Assembly (NCBI GenBank): GCA_903893935.1
Contig: CAITOD010000672.1
Coordinates: forward strand, 1 to 5,942
Reading direction: 5' to 3'
Length of the DNA stretch: 5,942 nt
Source of the DNA: an uncultured Sphingomonadales bacterium
GTDB taxonomy: Bacteria > Pseudomonadota > Alphaproteobacteria > Sphingomonadales > Sphingomonadaceae
The position numbers were made by a program, and so were the translations under genes. Under the pieces are notes generated by a model. It saw only the letters and a program-made list of their open reading frames with translations. It made no database searches and was not told the DNA's origin. The first letter of the stretch is position 1. The number at the start of each line of letters is the position of its first letter. Of this stretch, positions 1-4,094 are shown piece after piece.

Positions 1-2
1 AG

Positions 3-770
3 GATGCGGCCACGCTCGACACGCTCGCCGCACTCTATGGCTCGGTGGTGACAGCGGGCATCCACCGCGCCTCGTCGATCAAAGTCGCCGAAGCCGCCAA
101 AGTGATCGAAAACACCCAGCGCGATATCAACATCGCGCTGATGAACGAGATTTCCAAAATCTGCGACCTCGTCGGCATTTCCACTCGCGAAGTGCTGGCG
201 GCCGCCGGCACCAAGTGGAATTTCCTGCGCTTCTACCCCGGCCTCGTCGGCGGGCACTGCATCGGCGTCGACCCGTATTACCTCACTGCCAAAGCCGAAC
301 AGCTGGGCTATCATCCGCAAGTGATCCTCGCCGGGCGGCGCATCAACGACGGCATGGGCAGCTATGTCGCGCAGCGCACGGTGAAGCTGATGGCGGGCGG
401 CGGGCGCGCCTTGCGCGATGCGCGCGTCGGCATTCTGGGTCTGACGTTCAAGGAAAACGTGCCCGATATCCGCAATTCCAAAGTCCACGATATCGTGTGC
501 GAATTGCGCGAATTCGGGCTCGATCCGCTGATCCACGATCCGCTCGCCGACCCCCGCGCGGCCGGGCACGAATTCGGCCTCGCGCTCAGCCCGCTCGATG
601 CGTTCCACGATCTCGATGCGGTGATCTATGCGGTCAGCCATCGCGCCTATGCCGAACTGGGCGTGGCGGCGATTGCGGCGATGGTCGTGCCAGGGGGCGC
701 GATTGTCGATGTCAAGGCGACGCTGGTGCCTGCAGACCCGCCGCCAGGGGGGCAGTACTGGAGCCTGTAA
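3..770 (+). CDS. tviB: UDP-N-acetylhexosamine 6-dehydrogenase, TviB/WbpO type (5'-truncated by the window edge)
   Basis: This is the C-terminal 255 or so residues of a nucleotide-sugar dehydrogenase; the frame is already open at base 3, so the N-terminal Rossmann NAD-binding domain lies outside the window. The family performs an NAD-dependent two-step oxidation of the C6 hydroxyl of UDP-GlcNAc or UDP-GalNAc to the uronic acid, in the cytosol. Visible motifs are AEAAKVIENTQRD (nt 90-128), carrying the conserved central-domain lysine, the catalytic cysteine motif GGHCIGVDPYYL (Cys codon 258-260), ILAGRRIND just after it, and the C-terminal UDP-binding signature GLTFKENVPDIRNSK (nt 438-482). These sequences resemble the TviB/WbpO (Vi antigen, B-band O antigen) branch more than UDP-glucose dehydrogenase. 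The C-terminus, ending in QYWSL, looks natural. The last 59 nt overlap the 3' end of the opposing kpsS gene. The exact substrate (GlcNAc or GalNAc) cannot be told from the sequence, and the symbol names the family only. Confidence 0.93.
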   Translation, partial: DAATLDTLAALYGSVVTAGIHRASSIKVAEAAKVIENTQRDINIALMNEISKICDLVGISTREVLAAAGTKWNFLRFYPGLVGGHCIGVDPYYLTAKAEQLGYHPQVILAGRRINDGMGSYVAQRTVKLMAGGGRALRDARVGILGLTFKENVPDIRNSKVHDIVCELREFGLDPLIHDPLADPRAAGHEFGLALSPLDAFHDLDAVIYAVSHRAYAELGVAAIAAMVVPGGAIVDVKATLVPADPPPGGQYWSL

Positions 771-2019
771 AGCGGAATATCGGCGCCTCGCTGTCGGCTC
801 CGGCCCCCTGCAACGGTGGCCAGATCAGCCCGGTGGCCGAACCCTGCGGATCGAGCCGGCGGTAGAAATTGCCGTTGATCTGCGTCGCCGCGATCAGCGC
901 TGCCCGGAACCGCGCAACGCGTTGGCGGTCGGGCGCATGCGCTGCGGCTTCGGTCCAGAAGCAGTCAAGCGAGCCCTGAAACGTCAACCCGGGCAGCGCA
1001 TAGACAGCCTCGCCCAGCGCAATCGTCGGCCGGCCGCAGCAAATCGCGGCAAGCCCGGCGGTGCTGTTGATCACCACTGTGCCCCGGCAATGCGGCAGGA
1101 TCGCCTCCATCGGCTGATCGTGGATCGTGATGACCCGCCCGCCGCACCCCGCGGCGCGGGCTGCGCGCGCAATCGCCCGCGTGTAATCGCGATAGCCGCG
1201 ATCCATCGGGTGGTGCTTGAACACCAGCACGGCATCGGCCGGTGCCGTGCGCCCGAACGAGGCGATCGTGCTGGCGATGAACCCCCGCACGCCGCCGGTA
1301 TTGGCGTGAAAGAGCACTTGCGCATCATTGTGCACTTGCAGCGGCACCAGAAAAAACCGTCCCGACCACGCGCCGGTCAGGCGCGCCGTGATGCCGCGCT
1401 CGGCGCAGTCATACCATGCCTTGCGCAAAGGCGATCGCAACCACGGCAGCGCCTCGGCAAAGCGGATCGGGCGGTGGTGGCGATAATGCGGGAAAAGGGG
1501 CCGCGCGCAGGCGGCGGCGGTGAAATAGACAAACCCCCACAGCACCATTGCGCGAAACGAAGGCGGCACCGGGCGCACCGCCGGCGATTGCGCAGGCAGG
1601 GTCAGCGTGCCATCGTGGTCATAACGCAGCAGGCTGTTGCCGTTGACCCCATGCCGTTCGAGCGTGATGAAATCGGGGCGCACATAGCCTTCTTCGAACA
1701 CCCCCACCGCCACGCCGAGCCGCGAGGCGACGCGCTGCACCTCGCGGTGGATCGGCCGGCAATCGCCGAACAGAAACACCACATCGATGGCTTCATCCGC
1801 AAGGTGCGCGGCCAGCCAGTCGGGCCAGTCCGCCATCGGTCCGCGCCACACCCGCGCGCGCGGCTGAAACAGCCAGTCGCCGCCGTTGAACACGATCGAC
1901 GAAACGCGCGCGCCCACCGCGGCCAGGTCGCGGGCAAAGCGGGCGAAAAACGGCCCGACCGGGCCTTGCAGCAGCAGCACCCGGGCGCCTGCAAACGATT
2001 CGATCCCGCCAGCGATCAC
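712..2019 (-). CDS. kpsS: KpsS-type capsule beta-Kdo transferase
   Basis: The product, 435 aa from the chosen start, is a capsule polysaccharide export/modification protein of the KpsS family. Known members are cytoplasmic beta-Kdo transferases that add the first Kdo to lysophosphatidylglycerol, starting the poly-Kdo linker of group 2 capsules. Family motifs appear in order: LLLQGPVGPFF (from residue 15), FNGGDW (44-49), FGDCRPIH (84-91), FEEGYVRPDFITLE (108-121), YRHHRPI (179-185), QVHNDAQ (228-234), KHHPMDRGYRDY (268-279), INSTAG (317-322) and GLTFQGSLDCFW (344-355). All are intact, so the gene looks functional. After residue 389 there is a Gly/Ala/Pro-rich tail of about 46 residues beyond the last recognised family motif; the last 19 codons lie inside the opposing dehydrogenase gene. 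The frame stays open to a TTG at 2112, but that extension shows no KpsS character. ATG 2025 has its Shine-Dalgarno only 1-2 nt away, while GTG 2019 has it at 7 nt and is preferred. It probably forms an operon with the glycosyltransferase at 2119-3285. Confidence 0.93.
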   Translation of the reverse strand: MIAGGIESFAGARVLLLQGPVGPFFARFARDLAAVGARVSSIVFNGGDWLFQPRARVWRGPMADWPDWLAAHLADEAIDVVFLFGDCRPIHREVQRVASRLGVAVGVFEEGYVRPDFITLERHGVNGNSLLRYDHDGTLTLPAQSPAVRPVPPSFRAMVLWGFVYFTAAACARPLFPHYRHHRPIRFAEALPWLRSPLRKAWYDCAERGITARLTGAWSGRFFLVPLQVHNDAQVLFHANTGGVRGFIASTIASFGRTAPADAVLVFKHHPMDRGYRDYTRAIARAARAAGCGGRVITIHDQPMEAILPHCRGTVVINSTAGLAAICCGRPTIALGEAVYALPGLTFQGSLDCFWTEAAAHAPDRQRVARFRAALIAATQINGNFYRRLDPQGSATGLIWPPLQGAGADSEAPIFRFTGSSTAPLAAGLQAPASP

Positions 2020-2026
2020 GCACATT

Positions 2027-2032
2027 TCCCCT
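2027..2032 (-). promoter_or_regulatory. Ribosome binding site that decides the kpsS start
   Basis: On the minus strand AGGGGA lies 7 nt before GTG 2019 but only 1 nt before ATG 2025. Normal Shine-Dalgarno spacing is about 5-9 nt, which favours the GTG. The two starts differ by only two residues (Met-Cys), so the protein is hardly affected. Confidence 0.5.
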
Positions 2033-2118
2033 GTCTGGCGGTTGCTTTCGTGCCTTGCTCTATCAACGCCATGCGCGGCCCGATAGGGCAGGTGCCCCCG
2101 GATTGGCGTCAATAGGGG
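2033..2118 (-). other. Spacer between the GT4 glycosyltransferase gene and kpsS
   Basis: About 90 bp separate the two co-directional genes, more than expected for tight coupling. The stretch contains a short dyad GGGCA-GG-TGCCC (2086-2097) and a partly competing GCCC-GATA-GGGC stem (2078-2089), neither followed by a T-run, so no intrinsic terminator is called. A TTGACG hexamer lies on the minus strand at 2112-2107, but the best -10 at suitable spacing (CCCTAT) is poor. A weak internal promoter is possible but not shown. Confidence 0.3.
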
Positions 2119-3285
2119 TCAATGCGGAGCGATCTGCGCGAGCCAGGGCTCGACCAGCGCGAAATGATCGCTCCACCCGGGCGCGCGATAGCCGCGCATT
2201 GCCGCCAGTTGCCGCGCACGCCCGGGGTCATCGCCGCAATAGGCCTGCACCGCGGCCAGCCAGCCGGGCCCGTCGGCAGGGTCGAGCAGCAGCGGGATGC
2301 CGCCGGCGATTTCGCGAAACACCGGCAGATCGCTGGCGATCACCGGCGTGCCCAGTTGCAAGGCCTCGACCACCGGCAGGCCGAATCCTTCGGCAAACGA
2401 AGGCATCAGCAGCGCCCGCGCGCCCGCGATCAACCCGGCCAGCGCGGCATCATCGACCCCGCCCAGCTCGATCACATGCGCGGCAAGCAGCGGATGGCGA
2501 TCGAGCAGAGCATGCGCCAGCGCCGCTTCCCATCCGCGCCGCCCGACCAGCACCAGCAGCGGGGTCGCCGCACCCAACACCTGCGCCAGTTTCTGCCAGA
2601 CGTGCAGGGTCAGGGCGTGGTTCTTGCGCCCCTCGATCGTGCCGACAATCACAAACCACGGCCGGTCGAAGCGCGCCGGGGCGATGCGCGCGGGCAGATC
2701 GGGGCAGCCGAGCCACGCCGTCAGCACCGGCGGCAGATCGAGACCCTGATTGTCAGCAAACCGCGCCAGCTCATCGCGTGTGGCGTGCGAATTGACGATC
2801 ACCCCGCGCGCCACTTGCAGCACATGGCGCATGCGGCGCTCATGCCTCGCAGCTTCGCCCGCGCGACAGAATTCGGGATGCGTGATCGGGATCAGGTCGT
2901 GCACCAGAAACACCGCCTGCACCGCTTGCGCGGTAATCCAGGCGGCCAGTTGCGGCTGGTCGAGCCCGATATGCCCGATGTTGCAATAAACCTGCCCCGC
3001 CAGATCGGCCCCGCCGCGACGGCTGGCCACAATCGCGGGCAGGATCGCCAGAAACCGCGCGCGAAACCCCGGCGCGCCAGCAAGCAACAGCGCAAACAGC
3101 CGCGCCGATTGCGCCTGCGACAGCACGCGCACCGCCCCGCGCCATTGCAGCACCGCGCGTGCACGCGGAGCAAAGTGCGCGCACCACGCAAGGCACACGC
3201 GGTCGATCCCGGTGGGCGGCTGGCCCATCCAGCGGCGCCACACCAGCCGCGTCACATCGAGCAAAATAGTTCGGTTTTCGGTCAT
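2119..3285 (-). CDS. GT4-family glycosyltransferase (GT-B fold)
   Basis: A 388-aa retaining glycosyltransferase of the GT4 (Glycos_transf_1) family, probably acting on a lipid-linked or growing capsule/EPS glycan at the cytoplasmic face of the inner membrane. The N-terminal acceptor domain includes PPTGIDRV (23-30), a Gly-rich segment typical of bacterial GT4 enzymes, then FLVHDLIPITHPEF (126-139) and VIVNSHATRDEL (162-173). The C-terminal nucleotide-sugar domain starts at about residue 209 with FVIVGTIEGRKNH (211-223), whose R220/K221 occupy the usual diphosphate-contact position. The EX7E signature is EGFGLPVVE (E299, E307), preceded by MPSFA. Length is normal for the family and no membrane segment is evident. 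The ATG at 3285 is used although its Shine-Dalgarno is weak; no better in-frame start was seen. It is the first gene of the leftward unit and faces the divergent region 3286-3421. Donor sugar and linkage cannot be read from sequence; mannosyltransferase-like resemblance is only a guess. Confidence 0.9.
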   Translation of the reverse strand: MTENRTILLDVTRLVWRRWMGQPPTGIDRVCLAWCAHFAPRARAVLQWRGAVRVLSQAQSARLFALLLAGAPGFRARFLAILPAIVASRRGGADLAGQVYCNIGHIGLDQPQLAAWITAQAVQAVFLVHDLIPITHPEFCRAGEAARHERRMRHVLQVARGVIVNSHATRDELARFADNQGLDLPPVLTAWLGCPDLPARIAPARFDRPWFVIVGTIEGRKNHALTLHVWQKLAQVLGAATPLLVLVGRRGWEAALAHALLDRHPLLAAHVIELGGVDDAALAGLIAGARALLMPSFAEGFGLPVVEALQLGTPVIASDLPVFREIAGGIPLLLDPADGPGWLAAVQAYCGDDPGRARQLAAMRGYRAPGWSDHFALVEPWLAQIAPH

Positions 3286-3331
3286 CCGAACGCGGTGATG
3301 GCGCGGGCCAGGCTTGCTGCCAAGCGCGCAA

Positions 3332-3350
3332 AACCTCGGAAACGGAGGTT
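3332..3350. repeat. 6-bp inverted repeat AACCTC/GAGGTT, hairpin-capable
   Basis: The two arms pair perfectly around a 7-nt loop, GGAAACG. The right arm overlaps the left arm of a second inverted repeat (GGTTG 3347-3351 with CAACC 3361-3365), so the two structures would exclude each other if they form in RNA. No T-run follows, so it is not called a terminator. Confidence 0.4.
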
Positions 3351-3369
3351 GGTACTATGGCAACCACCC

Positions 3370-3396
3370 TACGGTTCCGTACCTAGTGGTTCCACT
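3370..3396. repeat. Two tandem 12-bp dyads with a shared GGTTCC core; candidate operator
   Basis: TACGG-TT-CCGTA (3370-3381) and AGTGG-TT-CCACT (3385-3396) are each perfect 5+5 inverted repeats around TT, sharing GGTTCC, with centres 15 bp apart and 3 bp (CCT) between them. Same-architecture dyads side by side in a promoter region resemble binding sites for a dimeric regulator. No regulator gene lies in the window and I do not recognise the motif. Confidence 0.4.
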
Positions 3397-3404
3397 GGAG
3401 GCAT

Positions 3405-3410
3405 GGGGAG
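3405..3410 (+). promoter_or_regulatory. Probable ribosome binding site for the TPR-like gene
   Basis: GGGGAG lies 11 nt before ATG 3422, a rather long spacing. A second purine run, GGAGG, lies at 3397-3401, but no in-frame start sits at good distance from it. The site supports 3422 as the start over the upstream in-frame TTG at 3314, which has only AGG one base before it. Confidence 0.4.
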
Positions 3411-3421
3411 TCTGCAAGAGC

Positions 3422-4093
3422 ATGCGCGCCGAAACCAGCGAAGTGATCAGCCTGCCGGGCGTAGCCCAGACGCGCGCCATGCGCGTGGCCGTGCCCGGCC
3501 CGCCGCCTGCGCCGCGCAGCCGGTTCGACAGCACGGCATGGCCCGCCGTGACGCGCGCCGCGCAAATCGCCGCGACGCTCGAACGCGCACCGGCCGATGC
3601 GCGCTTCGGCGAGCTGGTGGGGGAGGCCGATGCCGCGCGCGACCGCGGCGACTGGGGTCATGCCGAGCGGCTCTATGCCGCAGCGCTGGCCCTGCACCCG
3701 CTGCACTGGGGCTATTGCATCCAGCACGCGCACATGATCAAGGAACAGGGCCATTACTTGCGCGCAGAGGCATGGTATCTGAGCGCGGTGGCGCTTGGCG
3801 CACCCGCGGTGATGGTCGATCAGCATCTCGCCTATGTGGCGCGGCACAATGGCAGCGATTATGCGCGCGCGGGCGATCCGCAGCTCGATGTGCCGCCGCT
3901 GCTGGCTCCGCCTACGCTCCACGATCTGCATGTGCTCGGCGAACTGACCCGTGTGCGCGGGCTCGGCGATGACATGCGCGTGCTCGATCTGTTGCGGACG
4001 TGTGCCGACAACCGCGCGGTGCTGCTGCAGATGATCGCGCGGCCCGAATTCGCGCGGACCAACCGCGCATTCCTCGATCTGCTGCGAGGCTGA
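3422..4093 (+). CDS. Small TPR-like protein of unknown function in a glycosyltransferase operon
   Basis: A 223-aa soluble protein with no signal peptide or membrane segment. Residues 1-60 are Ala/Pro-rich and probably flexible. Residues 64-129 read as two helical hairpins of TPR type: the first contains ARDRGDWGHAERLYAAALAL followed by HP, the second MIKEQGHYLRAEAWYLSAVA, both with the small/aromatic spacing typical of TPR helices. The rest (165-223) is helical in character, ending FARTNRAFLDLLRG. TPR units usually mediate protein contacts, so a scaffold or partner role is likely; no catalytic motif is visible and the true function is unknown. The stop codon is one base from the ATG of the GT2-GT4 gene, so the two are surely co-transcribed and probably translationally coupled. 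Start ATG 3422 is preferred; the frame stays open to TTG 3314, but that extension runs through the inverted repeats of the intergenic region. Confidence 0.8.
   Translation: MRAETSEVISLPGVAQTRAMRVAVPGPPPAPRSRFDSTAWPAVTRAAQIAATLERAPADARFGELVGEADAARDRGDWGHAERLYAAALALHPLHWGYCIQHAHMIKEQGHYLRAEAWYLSAVALGAPAVMVDQHLAYVARHNGSDYARAGDPQLDVPPLLAPPTLHDLHVLGELTRVRGLGDDMRVLDLLRTCADNRAVLLQMIARPEFARTNRAFLDLLRG
4072..4089 (+). promoter_or_regulatory. Hairpin enclosing the ribosome binding site of the GT2-GT4 gene
   Basis: GAGG (4086-4089) lies 5 nt before ATG 4095 and is a good Shine-Dalgarno. It forms the 3' arm of a perfect 5-bp stem, CCTCG (4072-4076) with CGAGG (4085-4089), 8-nt loop. Because this lies inside the end of the upstream gene, translating ribosomes would open it, which fits translational coupling. 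The stem is short and its effect is inferred. Confidence 0.4.
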
Positions 4094-4094
4094 C

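Larger units (their letters stand above)
3286..3421. promoter_or_regulatory. Divergent intergenic region between the two glycosyltransferase units
   Basis: These 136 bp separate the start of the leftward GT4-kpsS unit from the rightward TPR-GT2/GT4 unit and should hold the promoters for both. They are visibly less GC-rich than the flanking genes between about 3328 and 3400. Inverted repeats seen are GCTTG/CAAGC (3312-3325), AACCTC/GAGGTT (3332-3350, 7-nt loop), GGTTG/CAACC (3347-3365, 9-nt spacer), TACGG-TT-CCGTA (3370-3381) and AGTGG-TT-CCACT (3385-3396). No convincing sigma-70 -35/-10 pair was found by eye on either strand. The cluster of dyads suggests regulator binding or leader-RNA structure, which remains inference. 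Confidence 0.55.

Noticed and set aside
720..780. Bidirectional terminator at the convergent gene ends
   Set aside because: No stable GC stem followed by a T-run was found on either strand; the ends are occupied by coding sequence.
2061..2112. Internal promoter before kpsS (TTGACG 2112-2107 or TTGATA 2066-2061 on the minus strand)
   Set aside because: The matching -10 hexamers, CCCTAT and AACCGC, are poor at the required spacing.
628..2115. Long + strand open frame of 495 codons across the kpsS region
   Set aside because: It is antisense to the motif-rich kpsS frame and its product is Arg/Ala/Pro-rich with no recognisable domain, as expected for GC-rich shadow frames.
3376..3395. GGAAC on the minus strand as a -35 of an EcfG (general stress) promoter for the GT4 gene
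   Set aside because: GGAAC is followed after 15 nt by CGTA, not by CGTT at 16-17 nt, and the GGAAC is explained by the dyad core. The match is too weak to call.
2122..3972. 616-codon + strand open frame across the GT4 gene, the intergenic region and the TPR-like gene
   Set aside because: It is antisense to the GT4 enzyme and out of frame with the TPR-like gene. The Arg/Gln/Ala-rich product shows no domain, and it spans an intergenic region with inverted repeats.
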